Assembly: GCA_041530395.1 (NCBI GenBank)
Contig: CP136945.1
Span: forward strand, 1,426,001 to 1,490,000
Origin: Thermosynechococcaceae cyanobacterium Okahandja
GTDB taxonomy: Bacteria > Cyanobacteriota > Cyanobacteriia > Thermosynechococcales > Thermosynechococcaceae
Direction of reading: 5' to 3'
Length of the DNA stretch: 64,000 nt
In this document: positions 16,126-24,385 of the stretch, piece by piece
Numbering within the stretch: position 1 is the stretch's first letter
How the letters are laid out: each line of letters opens with the position of its first letter
Position numbers and translations under genes: made by a program
The notes under the pieces: model-generated
The model's input: only the letters and a program-made list of their open reading frames with translations
What the model was told of the DNA's origin: nothing
Database searches by the model: none

Positions 16126-17808
16126 ATGAACCTAAGTCGGAACACCGATGAGATTAAAGTGGTACCGGAGATGACCAGCGGTCGCATCCCCTATACTCCT
16201 CGTAACCATCGCCGCATTCTCTGTATTTTTCCCCGCTACAGCCGCTCCTTTGGCACCTTTCACCACGCTTACCCCCTCATGGGCACCGTGCGCGCCTTTA
16301 TGCCGCCGCAAGGGATTCTTCTCGTTGCCGCCTACTTGCCAGACTCCTGGGAGGTGCGCCTAATTGATGAGAATGTTAGTCCAGCGAAAGAGAGTGATTA
16401 CGCTTGGGCCGATATTGTCATTACCAGTGGGATGCACATTCAACGCTCGCAAATTAACCGCATTAACGACATTGCCCACCGCCACGGTAAACTAACGGCC
16501 TTAGGCGGGCCATCAGTCTCCGGCTGTCCTGAGTACTATCCTGAATTTGATATTTTGCACCTCGGGGAACTGGGGGATGCCACCGACAAAATGATTGCCT
16601 ACTTTGATGAGTACGGCAGCCAACGCCCTCCCCAGCAACTCATTTTTGAAACCACGGCACGCCTACCCCTGAGCGAGTTTCCGGTGCCGGCCTATCAGCA
16701 CGTGCGTATGGCCAACTATTTCCTTGGCAGTGTGCAGTTTTCCAGTGGTTGTCCCTTTCGCTGTGAATTTTGTGATATTCCCGAACTCTATGGTCGTAAC
16801 CCCCGCCTGAAAACGCCGCAACAAATTCTTAAGGAATTAGATACGATGCTGGCCTCAGGCAATCCGGGCGCTGTTTATTTTGTGGATGATAACTTCATTG
16901 GCAATCGCCGCGCCGTTAGCGAGTTACTGCCCCACCTCATTGACTGGCAAAAAGCCAATGGCTATCCCCTGCAATTTGCCTGTGAGGCCACCCTCAACAT
17001 TGCCCAAAGCCCTAAACTCCTAGAGATGATGCGGGAGGCTTACTTCTGCACCGTCTTTTGCGGCATTGAAACGCCAGAACCGGAGGCACTGCACGCCATT
17101 CATAAGGATCAAAACCTGAGTATGCCAATTTTGCAGGCGGTGCAAACCCTCAACAGCTACGGCATGGAAGTGGTCTCGGGTATCATTATTGGTTTTGATA
17201 CCGATACCCCGGAAACGGGCGATCGCATTCTTGAGTTTATTCGTGCCTCCCATATTCCGACCCTGACCATTAACCTGCTCCATGCCCTGCCGCGTACCCC
17301 CCTATGGCGCCGCCTCGAAGCCGAAGGCCGCCTCAACCATGACGAGAACCGCGAATCTAACGTTGAATTCCTCATGCCCTACGAAGAGGTGGTAGAGATG
17401 TGGCGGCGCACCATTACCACAGCCTACGCCCCGGAATTTCTCTACGAACGGTTTGCCTACCAGATGGAGCACACCTATCCCAATCGCATTGCTGTTCCCA
17501 ATAGCCCAGCCCGTCTGAGTCGCGAAAATATTTTGCGGGGCCTGCGGATCATGAAAAATATCCTCTGGCAGGTGGGCCTGCGGGGCAGTTATCGGGATAC
17601 ATTCTGGAAATTGGCGTGGCCTGCCCTCAAAAAAGGGCAAATTGAACAAGTGATCCACGTTGGTGTTGTTGGCCATCACCTGATTAACTTTGCCCAAGAA
17701 TGTGCCCGGGGTGATGAGGCGGCTTCGTTTTATTCGCAGCGGCTGCGATCCACCTCAACGGCAACCCAACCCCCTGAAACCGTCAGCTTGTCCGTCAAGG
17801 TTCGCTAA
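16126..17808 (+). CDS. Cobalamin-binding radical SAM protein, HpnP-like (hopanoid C-2 methylase candidate)
   Basis: A 560-residue protein with an N-terminal B12-binding-type domain (MPPQGILLVAAYLP, DIVITSGMHIQ, LGGPSVSGCPEY) and a radical SAM core with the cluster motif SGCPFRCEFC (C209, C213, C216), then a C-terminal DUF4070-like domain. The opening RRILCIFPRYSRSFGTFHHA and the motif YFVDDNFIGN match, from memory, the hopanoid C-2 methylase HpnP. That enzyme makes 2-methylhopanoids. Other DUF4070 proteins act on other lipids or pigments, so the substrate is inferred. A hopanoid sugar epimerase gene (hpnA) lies 20 kb away, consistent with hopanoid biology. ATG 16126 has no strong SD. Confidence 0.65.
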   Translation: MNLSRNTDEIKVVPEMTSGRIPYTPRNHRRILCIFPRYSRSFGTFHHAYPLMGTVRAFMPPQGILLVAAYLPDSWEVRLIDENVSPAKESDYAWADIVITSGMHIQRSQINRINDIAHRHGKLTALGGPSVSGCPEYYPEFDILHLGELGDATDKMIAYFDEYGSQRPPQQLIFETTARLPLSEFPVPAYQHVRMANYFLGSVQFSSGCPFRCEFCDIPELYGRNPRLKTPQQILKELDTMLASGNPGAVYFVDDNFIGNRRAVSELLPHLIDWQKANGYPLQFACEATLNIAQSPKLLEMMREAYFCTVFCGIETPEPEALHAIHKDQNLSMPILQAVQTLNSYGMEVVSGIIIGFDTDTPETGDRILEFIRASHIPTLTINLLHALPRTPLWRRLEAEGRLNHDENRESNVEFLMPYEEVVEMWRRTITTAYAPEFLYERFAYQMEHTYPNRIAVPNSPARLSRENILRGLRIMKNILWQVGLRGSYRDTFWKLAWPALKKGQIEQVIHVGVVGHHLINFAQECARGDEAASFYSQRLRSTSTATQPPETVSLSVKVR

Positions 17809-17814
17809 TTACTG

Positions 17815-17820
17815 TATAAT
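17815..17820 (+). promoter_or_regulatory. -10-like element upstream of the ArsR gene
   Basis: A perfect TATAAT directly after the stop of the radical SAM gene, about 90 bases before the ArsR-family start. No convincing -35 is seen at the proper distance. ATAATTATAT around it is symmetric and might serve as an operator. Confidence 0.35.
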
Positions 17821-17908
17821 TATATGGCGAGCTTGCCAACTTAGCTTATTGCGACAGATCTGCGGCTTGTTAATTCCTTGAGCGAACCATAGGGCTTCAT
17901 GGCGTGCA

Positions 17909-18250
17909 ATGATTGATTCTCCCTCGTCTGAGTTACTCATTCATGTGGCGGACTACTTCAAGGTGCTCTCAGAGCCGAGTCGTCTGCAAGTGTTGTGCTC
18001 ATTGAAGGACGGGCGGCGCAATGTTTCTGAAATCATCCAAGACACGGGCCTTGGCCAAGCGAATGTGTCTAAGCACCTGAAGACCCTAGCTCAGGCAGGC
18101 TTAGTGCGACGCTATCCCCAAGGGGTTGCCGTCTATTACGAAATTGCCGACCCCACCATTTTCCCGCTGTGTGATCTGGTGTGCCGACGCTTAAAGCAAC
18201 GACTCGAAGAGCAATCGCAGGTTGTTAGCCAGTTAGTTGGTAATTTTTGA
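17909..18250 (+). CDS. ArsR-family winged-helix regulator
   Basis: A 113-residue winged-helix repressor: dimer helix LSEPSRLQVLC, recognition helix GQANVSKHLKTLAQAGLV and wing RYPQGVAVYYEI. The metal motif ELCVCDL of classical metal sensors is absent (NVSEI there). Instead Cys30 falls in RLQVLC, the position of the redox/sulfide-sensing Cys of BigR/SqrR-type regulators, and Cys88 and Cys92 lie in the last helix. So it may sense thiol redox state or reactive sulfur rather than metal; that is inference. The exported protein gene follows seven bases downstream, likely in the same operon. A TATAAT lies upstream. Confidence 0.85.
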   Translation: MIDSPSSELLIHVADYFKVLSEPSRLQVLCSLKDGRRNVSEIIQDTGLGQANVSKHLKTLAQAGLVRRYPQGVAVYYEIADPTIFPLCDLVCRRLKQRLEEQSQVVSQLVGNF

Positions 18251-18257
18251 GCCGACT

Positions 18258-18872
18258 ATGAAGCCGCATCCCTTGGTTAGTGTGTTTACTGTTGCGGCCC
18301 TGCTCTGTCTCAGCCAGCCTGCACGGGCAGATTCCCCCATTACCTCGACCCCGTTCCACCAAGCTTACAGCGACATAGAGATGGTTGACCAAGCCGCTCG
18401 CACCGGTCAGCTTGACCTTGGTATGGCAGAATGGCTCTCGTTAGATCAGGTGCCCCTAGATCAAAAAGCCGCGTTGGTCAATGCCCTTTCTTGGGATGTG
18501 AATGGCAAAACTAATGCCCAACGCTATCGCAGCTATCTAGCTCTTAAATATGGCGGTGATGTCGTTGATCCCCAAGTGCTGACAGCGGCAGAGTTGATGG
18601 TGCTTGGCTACCTCACGGTCATGGACAACTACTTTGAGCCGGAGCGGGGCATTGCCTACCTCAACGCTGCGCAAGAACGCGCACCCCAAAGCTACACGGT
18701 GGCGATCGTCCGCGGATTGATTTTAGCCCAGATGCAGTTTGGCCAAGACGGGTGCGCCCTTTGGGGCAGTGTGGCGGATGTTGAGCTCAATCGCTCTCTG
18801 CAACGGGATCTGCGACCTCAAGCGCGCCAAATTATCTTTGACTATATGCATCTGTACCGTAAGTACTGTTAA
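18258..18872 (+). CDS. Exported hypothetical protein
   Basis: From ATG 18258 the 204-residue product starts with a clear Sec signal peptide (VSVFTVAALLCLSQPARA, then DSP). The mature part is mainly helical and carries only two conserved-looking cysteines near the C terminus (DGCALWG and HLYRKYC). I do not recognise a family. Its position in the ArsR operon suggests it is controlled by that regulator. The start is chosen because the upstream TTG would place a charged segment before the signal peptide. The function remains unassigned. Confidence 0.75.
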   Translation: MKPHPLVSVFTVAALLCLSQPARADSPITSTPFHQAYSDIEMVDQAARTGQLDLGMAEWLSLDQVPLDQKAALVNALSWDVNGKTNAQRYRSYLALKYGGDVVDPQVLTAAELMVLGYLTVMDNYFEPERGIAYLNAAQERAPQSYTVAIVRGLILAQMQFGQDGCALWGSVADVELNRSLQRDLRPQARQIIFDYMHLYRKYC

Positions 18873-18987
18873 TCAGGCATAGTAACAATTCTTAACAAAA
18901 ACAAGGCGTTAGCGTTGGCGATCGCCCCGCATAGCTCACCGATTCTCCTTGGATTTTTAGATAGAGCACTACTCAGGAGAGTACACC

Positions 18988-19809
18988 ATGAATATGTATC
19001 AACGCAACTTTAGTACTGGTGGGCTGGAAGATTATACCTTTTTGCAGCTTTTTGTAGAAATTGACAATCAAATTAAAAAGCTTGAACATCTAGTTCGGTA
19101 TCATACAGGCGAGATGCCTAAATATAAACTCCTTAAGCTAGCAAAGGAATTGGGTTGGCAGATTCAGCAAGGTCGTGGGAAACATCCGACAAAGGCCGTT
19201 TGTGACGGTTTTAAGGTGCCAATTCCCGGCCATGGTAAAGGTGCCACTTTGCACCAAGGCTTGGTACATGATTTGCTCAAGCAGCTAACTGAACCCAAAT
19301 TAGCGGAACTACGACAGCAGAAGCAAGAGTATCTGAATCGTTTCTTGACATTGCTCAAAGATAAAGAACTGCAAAACTGTACTGTACAGTTAAACGAACA
19401 GCAAGAGCAGATTTATGACTTAATGAAGGAGGTTCAATCACTTAAGCAAGATATCAGTCAACTGCACATTCAACTGCATGAGGCTAACAATACAGCCAAT
19501 ACAGCAGAGGCACTTCTCCTTGAGCGGGAGCAGTACTGGAGTGAAATGACTCAAAAAGCCCGACTAGAGGCTCAAAAAAGTACTGAGCAGTACTTATACA
19601 GCCAGCTAGTGCTTGAAGATGTGCTTCAGGCTTTTCAGGAACTCCAAGACTGTTTTAGTAAAATTGATAACTACATACGGTCATTACCCCCACAGATCTG
19701 TGGGCCACTGCCAAAATATTTGGATGAAGTACATGCTATCTTTGCTCGGGACATTATTCTATTCCCTGCTAGTGAGCCTTTACAGGAGTTAGATGATGGG
19801 TCTGATTGA
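18988..19809 (+). CDS. HicA-like domain fused to a coiled coil
   Basis: A 273-residue protein. Residues about 45-95 (KLLKLAKELGWQIQQGRGKH, then KVPIPGHGKGATLHQGLV) fit the HicA fold: helix, strand with a glycine-rich turn and His, proline strand, and a closing helix. HicA toxins are small mRNA interferases with an active His at this site. After it comes a long coiled coil (about 105-220) and a C-terminal helical part. ATG 18988 has AGGAGA upstream. The gene is A+T-richer than its neighbours and contains no HIP1 octamer, suggesting horizontal acquisition. The next gene overlaps it by 17 bases, so translation is coupled. Confidence 0.7.
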   Translation: MNMYQRNFSTGGLEDYTFLQLFVEIDNQIKKLEHLVRYHTGEMPKYKLLKLAKELGWQIQQGRGKHPTKAVCDGFKVPIPGHGKGATLHQGLVHDLLKQLTEPKLAELRQQKQEYLNRFLTLLKDKELQNCTVQLNEQQEQIYDLMKEVQSLKQDISQLHIQLHEANNTANTAEALLLEREQYWSEMTQKARLEAQKSTEQYLYSQLVLEDVLQAFQELQDCFSKIDNYIRSLPPQICGPLPKYLDEVHAIFARDIILFPASEPLQELDDGSD

Positions 19810-20131
19810 GAGTTTGGAAACAGCTATTCGCGGCTCACGCCAAAGTTATGCAGAGCTATTAAAGGTAACCACTGATTTACTGTCAGAGCGAGAGCAACAA
19901 GGCTATCGCATTCCCCTGCGTGCTCAACCATGGACTGAGGCTCAACTCCGCAAAGGGTTTCCATCTTTTCGGGCGGCTCAGGCTTACTTTTACCAACGCT
20001 ATGGTGTGAAGGCAAAAGGCTGGCGCAACTTGCTAGAGCGGGTGAATGCAGTTGAGACGGCCTTGATTCACTTGGGGCTGGCAATTCGCGAAAATCCCAA
20101 GGCAAGGGCGATCGCGATTCGCAAGGGGTAA
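19793..20131 (+). CDS. Unrecognised partner protein of the HicA-like gene
   Basis: A 112-residue (or 111, from the second ATG) basic helical protein that begins inside the previous gene (17-base overlap), so the two are translationally coupled. No family is recognised. A motif PWTEAQLRKGFPSFRAAQAY followed by FYQRYGVKAKGWRNLL suggests a nucleic-acid-binding or protein-interaction domain. No HicB-like antitoxin features are seen, so it is not a standard HicA partner. The gene ends with a HIP1 octamer. Confidence 0.65.
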   Translation: MMGLIESLETAIRGSRQSYAELLKVTTDLLSEREQQGYRIPLRAQPWTEAQLRKGFPSFRAAQAYFYQRYGVKAKGWRNLLERVNAVETALIHLGLAIRENPKARAIAIRKG

Positions 20132-20158
20132 AGGCTAAGCTTAGATTAAGCCCTACTG

Positions 20159-22330
20159 TTACGCAGCAATGGCATGACTCAGGCGGCGCACATCCTGCAG
20201 GGCTTCCTTGGCCGACTCATAGCGATCGCTAAAGTTAAATTTCACCATTTTGTTCAGTACCGCCGCAAAGCCATCGCTGACGGTGACACAGGACTGCCAA
20301 TCCACTTCGCCGGTGCGCGGATCCCGGGGCAGATCCCGCGGCTTAATGCCTGTGAGGGCTTGCAACACAATCATGCCTACGGCATAAATATCACTGCTGA
20401 GGGTGGGTTGCCCAGATAACTGTTCAGGGGGGGCATAGCCCATGGTGCCAATGACAACGGTGCTGCCTTGGGTTTTCTCGACTTCTTGGGGCTGCATTTG
20501 TTTGACCGCGCCAAAGTCAATGAGCACTAACCGGCCATCCGCCGCACGGCGAATCATATTGTCGGGCTTAATATCACGGTGGATGACATAATGGCTGTGG
20601 ACAAAACTCAATACTTCTAGCATCTCTCGCAGCAGTTTGATGGCTTGGGCTTCCGTGTGCTTACGCTTGACCTCTTCGCTCAGGGATTGGCCATCAATAA
20701 ACTCTTGCACAAGGTAAAACTCCTGATTTTCTTCGACGTAGGCCAACAGGAGCGGAATTTGATCGTGGCGACCCAATTTTTCGAGGATTTCGGCTTCGGT
20801 ATTAAACAGCCGCCGCGCCACCTGCATAAAGCGTTCGTCATTGCGGCTAGGGCGCAAATGCTTCACCACACAAATGGGTTTGCCCGGGCGCTGGGTATCC
20901 TGCGCTAAATAGGTACGGCCAAAGCCGCCTGCCCCCAGCACTTTTTGGATTTTGTAGCGCCCGCCCAATAAGGATCGGGGTTTGCCGGTAATTTCTGTGG
21001 GTTGTTGCAGGGCTTCGTTTAGCGCCGCCGTGTTTTCTGCCATGAGCGATCGCATCAGGGCAAGGGCTTTTTCCTGCTCTTTAACTTTCTCTTGGAAGGA
21101 TTTTTGCTCCTGCTGGGCTTGATACCCCACGTAGCCCACCATACCCACACTGCTGAGGATCAGGGCAATCAGAGGCGGCACAACCGGAATCCAGCCATTG
21201 CCAAGAACAAAAACGGCAAAACCGCCCCCCAACAGGATAATGACACCAGCGCCGACTGCCGCCACTAACCACAGCGGCTGCCGCAACCACCAGCCCAAGG
21301 CACTACCGACCCCCGCCCACAGCAGGATCCATGCCAACACCAGGGGTAAGGGCCAGTACCAAATCGGCTCTTCGTTATCTAGGGCAGCACTGAGGAATTG
21401 ACTCACCATCTGGGCGTGGACAATAACACCCGGCATTTGCTGAGTAACGGCATCGCTGCCGCTGTAGGGGGTTAGGAAAATATCCTTGATACTGGGGGCA
21501 GACACCCCAATTAACACCACACGGTTGCGAATCAAGTCATCACTGACTCGACCGGTGAGTACATCCATCAACGAGACCGTGCGGCTGACACTACTGCCCG
21601 AGCGATACTTCAGTAGGGTTTGCATCCCGCGATCATCAACCCCCACATAGCCGCCAGCGTCCCGCGTGAGGGGCGCAAAGTGAACATTGTTAAGGGTGAG
21701 GCCATCATTCGTCAGATCAATCCGTTGATCCGGTTCCTGCTCGAGGTAGCGCAGCGCCAGCATTAGGGCAAAGGAGAAGGGGGTCGTACACCGCTGCGCA
21801 TTTTCATTGTTAATCACAAAGAGATTACGGCGGATAACGCCATCATTGTCGAGGGGAATATCGGCAAACCCCACGCGCTCTGGCACCTGCTCGGCGGGAA
21901 TACTGGGGGGCGGCGGCACCTCGGGTTGATCGGCGGTTTCGCCTGCGGACTTGCAGACGGGAATAATGCGCGGGTTGAGGCTCAAAATGTTGCGAATTTG
22001 CTCGTGACCGGGCGGTTGGGGAATATCCCGGAAAATATCTAGGCCAATGGCGCGTGGACTGGCGGCATTGAGGCGGGTCAAAAGGTCGGCAACGGTAGCA
22101 TCCGGTAGCGGCCATGTTTTCTGGGCTTGGATATCCTGCTCGGTCACTAAAACCGTGAGGATGCGCGGATCCGGCTCCGGTGCAGGGCGCGATCGCACGT
22201 AGAGATCGTAGAAATTCAATTCTGTTTGCTGCAACAGTCCTAACTGTCGCACCCCAATCACAAGAGCGGCAACGCTTAGGGTGGTGACAACGGCTGGCAG
22301 GGGCAGCCACTTGGGCCATGAACGGGTCAC
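20159..22330 (-). CDS. CHASE2-domain serine/threonine protein kinase
   Basis: A 723-residue transmembrane kinase. It starts with one membrane helix (VVTTLSVAALVIGVRQLGLL) and an extracytoplasmic CHASE2 sensor, then three membrane helices (about 335-400), a short coiled coil and a Hanks-type kinase. Kinase landmarks: GAGGFGRTYLA near 465, VVKHL, HRDIKPDN near 585 and DFGAVKQ near 607. All catalytic residues are present, so it should be active. A GTG start at 22330 leaves only seven residues before the membrane helix. It lies 19 bases downstream of a diguanylate cyclase gene on the same strand, so the two may form one signalling operon. The ligand is unknown. Confidence 0.92.
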   Translation of the reverse strand: MTRSWPKWLPLPAVVTTLSVAALVIGVRQLGLLQQTELNFYDLYVRSRPAPEPDPRILTVLVTEQDIQAQKTWPLPDATVADLLTRLNAASPRAIGLDIFRDIPQPPGHEQIRNILSLNPRIIPVCKSAGETADQPEVPPPPSIPAEQVPERVGFADIPLDNDGVIRRNLFVINNENAQRCTTPFSFALMLALRYLEQEPDQRIDLTNDGLTLNNVHFAPLTRDAGGYVGVDDRGMQTLLKYRSGSSVSRTVSLMDVLTGRVSDDLIRNRVVLIGVSAPSIKDIFLTPYSGSDAVTQQMPGVIVHAQMVSQFLSAALDNEEPIWYWPLPLVLAWILLWAGVGSALGWWLRQPLWLVAAVGAGVIILLGGGFAVFVLGNGWIPVVPPLIALILSSVGMVGYVGYQAQQEQKSFQEKVKEQEKALALMRSLMAENTAALNEALQQPTEITGKPRSLLGGRYKIQKVLGAGGFGRTYLAQDTQRPGKPICVVKHLRPSRNDERFMQVARRLFNTEAEILEKLGRHDQIPLLLAYVEENQEFYLVQEFIDGQSLSEEVKRKHTEAQAIKLLREMLEVLSFVHSHYVIHRDIKPDNMIRRAADGRLVLIDFGAVKQMQPQEVEKTQGSTVVIGTMGYAPPEQLSGQPTLSSDIYAVGMIVLQALTGIKPRDLPRDPRTGEVDWQSCVTVSDGFAAVLNKMVKFNFSDRYESAKEALQDVRRLSHAIAA

Positions 22331-22349
22331 ACCGACTATCTCAACACGA

Positions 22350-23768
22350 TTAGCCTGATTCTAGCGAAGTGCAGCGAATGACCGTGTCGGTGGTTGCAGC
22401 AACGTAACAATTGCGCCCCTGTTGTTTGGCCTCGTAAAGGGAGCGATCGGCGAGGTTGACGAGGGTTTCGGGTGCCGTCGTTTGCTGAGGAACTAAGGTC
22501 GCCAGCCCTAAGCTGGCCGTGACCGTCGTTTGAATGGGCGATTTTTGGTGGGGGATAGCCAAGGTTTTGATGATCTCTTGAATGTTCTGCGCAACCTGAA
22601 TGACGCCTGCGGCATCCGTATTGGGCAGTAGGATGGCAAATTCCTCACCCCCATAGCGCGCCACCAAATCCGCTGAACGTTTAATGGTTTTCGCCAGTGC
22701 TTGGGCAATAAGCACTAGGCAATCATCCCCAGCGAGGTGGCCGTAGTGGTCATTAAACTCCTTAAACGAGTCAATGTCCAACATAATCAGCGACAGGGGC
22801 TGCTGTTCGCGGGTCAGCCGCGCCCACTCTGATTGGAGGCGACTATCAAAGCAGCGACGATTGGCAATTCCGGTCAAACCATCTGAATTGGCCAGTTCTT
22901 CAAGTTTTTGGTTGGCATGGCGCAGCGCCACCTCTATGGCCTTGCGCTCGGTAATATCCTTGAGGGTTGTGGCAACCCCATCCCCCAACTTCACGGCGGC
23001 AAGGTGATACCAGCTAGGGGATTCGTCTTCGGGGGTAATTTCAATGTCTTCAGACAGGGGATTGCCGGTTTCGACCACCGCTGCCAAGGCTTGAAAAAGA
23101 TCAAGGCTGAAGTGAAACCGTTTGAGAAATTTACGAAACCCCATGCGCCCTACCAATTCATCGCGATCGCGATTCAACATGCGGGCAATGACCGGGTTGA
23201 CCACTAGACAGCGGAAGTCTTCAATGGTGCCTGTTGTTGGTTCCCGCACCGCCTGTAGGGCCGCAATCCCATCTAAGGAACAGTTCAGAACACTGGCAAG
23301 GAGCGATCGCGACTGGTAGAGAACCTCCTCCGCCTCACGCCGTTTGCGCACTTCCTGTTGCAGTTGCCGCTGTTGGCGTTGAATGGTCAATGGCCCCTCA
23401 ATGCGGGCGACGACCTCTTCAACGTGGAATGGCTTGGTGATGTAGTCCACCCCGCCCACAGCAAACGCCTTCACCTTATCGAGCACATCGTCAAGGGCGC
23501 TGATGAAAATAATGGGGATGTCCTTGAGGTCTGGATCCGCCTTGAAGGCAGCGCAGACTTGGTAGCCATCCATTTCTGGCATTTTTATATCGAGCAGTAC
23601 AATATCGGGTTGCTTGACCCGCACCGTTTTTAAGGCCATGCGACCGCTGGTGACACTGCGCACGGTATAACCCACCTTCACCAGTAAGTCACTGAGAAGC
23701 TGTAGGTTTTCCGGCAGATCATCCACCAAGAGAATGTTGCCTTTACTGGGGGAGAGAGTATCAACCAT
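22350..23768 (-). CDS. Response regulator diguanylate cyclase (REC-PAS-like-GGDEF)
   Basis: A 472-residue protein that should make cyclic di-GMP. An N-terminal receiver domain carries D15-D16 (LLVDDLPE) and phospho-acceptor D60 (IVLLDIKMPEMDG) with K at KPFHVEEV. A middle segment (about 150-280) resembles a PAS sensory domain. The C-terminal domain has GGEEF at about residue 374 (ARYGGEEFAILLPN), an active-type signature, and the expected HYGHLAGDDCL. It is activated by phosphorylation from an unseen histidine kinase. The CHASE2 kinase follows downstream on the same strand. Confidence 0.92.
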   Translation of the reverse strand: MVDTLSPSKGNILLVDDLPENLQLLSDLLVKVGYTVRSVTSGRMALKTVRVKQPDIVLLDIKMPEMDGYQVCAAFKADPDLKDIPIIFISALDDVLDKVKAFAVGGVDYITKPFHVEEVVARIEGPLTIQRQQRQLQQEVRKRREAEEVLYQSRSLLASVLNCSLDGIAALQAVREPTTGTIEDFRCLVVNPVIARMLNRDRDELVGRMGFRKFLKRFHFSLDLFQALAAVVETGNPLSEDIEITPEDESPSWYHLAAVKLGDGVATTLKDITERKAIEVALRHANQKLEELANSDGLTGIANRRCFDSRLQSEWARLTREQQPLSLIMLDIDSFKEFNDHYGHLAGDDCLVLIAQALAKTIKRSADLVARYGGEEFAILLPNTDAAGVIQVAQNIQEIIKTLAIPHQKSPIQTTVTASLGLATLVPQQTTAPETLVNLADRSLYEAKQQGRNCYVAATTDTVIRCTSLESG

Positions 23769-23933
23769 GGGCGCAGGAGTAACACCACTGCCAGTGATGT
23801 GGGGGACATCGCTAGTCTAACGTTTGCCGGAGGCGGGGGGCTATCAGCTTCGTATCGTGTCAAGCGCCTTTGGCAGGAATACACTCCCTTCTCTGGGGTA
23901 TAGTCTTAAGGCAACGGTGTATTGAGCAGGCAT

Positions 23934-24368
23934 ATGGATGAGTTTATGGCGGCGGCGATCGCCGAGGCAAAGCAAGGCTTACAGGAGGGAGGGATCCCCA
24001 TTGGTTCTGTGTTGGTGCGGCAGGGAAACATTATTGGCCGCGGCCACAACCAGCGGGTGCAGCGGGGCAACCCGATTCTCCACGCTGAAATTGACTGCCT
24101 CTCTAATGCCGGGCGCATTGGCACCTACGCCGGCACCGTCCTCTACTCAACCCTGATGCCCTGCTATTTATGTGCTGGCGCTGTGGTGCAGTTTGGTATT
24201 AAAAAAGTGGTGGCGGGCGAGGCCAAAACCTTTGCCGGGGCGCGCACGTTTATGGAGAGCCACGGTGTTGAGGTGATTGATTTGAACCTTGAAGTGTGCC
24301 AGCACCTCATGAATGACTTTATTGCCCAGCATCCTCGCCTTTGGTTTGAGGATATTGGTGAGCTTTGA
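23934..24368 (+). CDS. Cytidine/cytosine deaminase-like zinc enzyme
   Basis: A 144-residue zinc deaminase: H50-A-E52 (ILHAEID) and C77-x2-C80 (MPCYLC) bind the metal and supply the proton shuttle. The family includes yeast-type cytosine deaminase and guanine or tRNA adenosine deaminases. The residues after the second motif (GAVVQFGIKKVVAGEAKTF) fit the yeast cytosine deaminase type better than TadA, but this is a judgement. The best start is ATG 23934 (MDEFMAAAIAEAK); an upstream TTG would add four residues. It is divergent from the GGDEF gene. Pyrimidine salvage is the likely role. Confidence 0.85.
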   Translation: MDEFMAAAIAEAKQGLQEGGIPIGSVLVRQGNIIGRGHNQRVQRGNPILHAEIDCLSNAGRIGTYAGTVLYSTLMPCYLCAGAVVQFGIKKVVAGEAKTFAGARTFMESHGVEVIDLNLEVCQHLMNDFIAQHPRLWFEDIGEL

Positions 24369-24385
24369 GGGGGGCTGCCTGTTCC

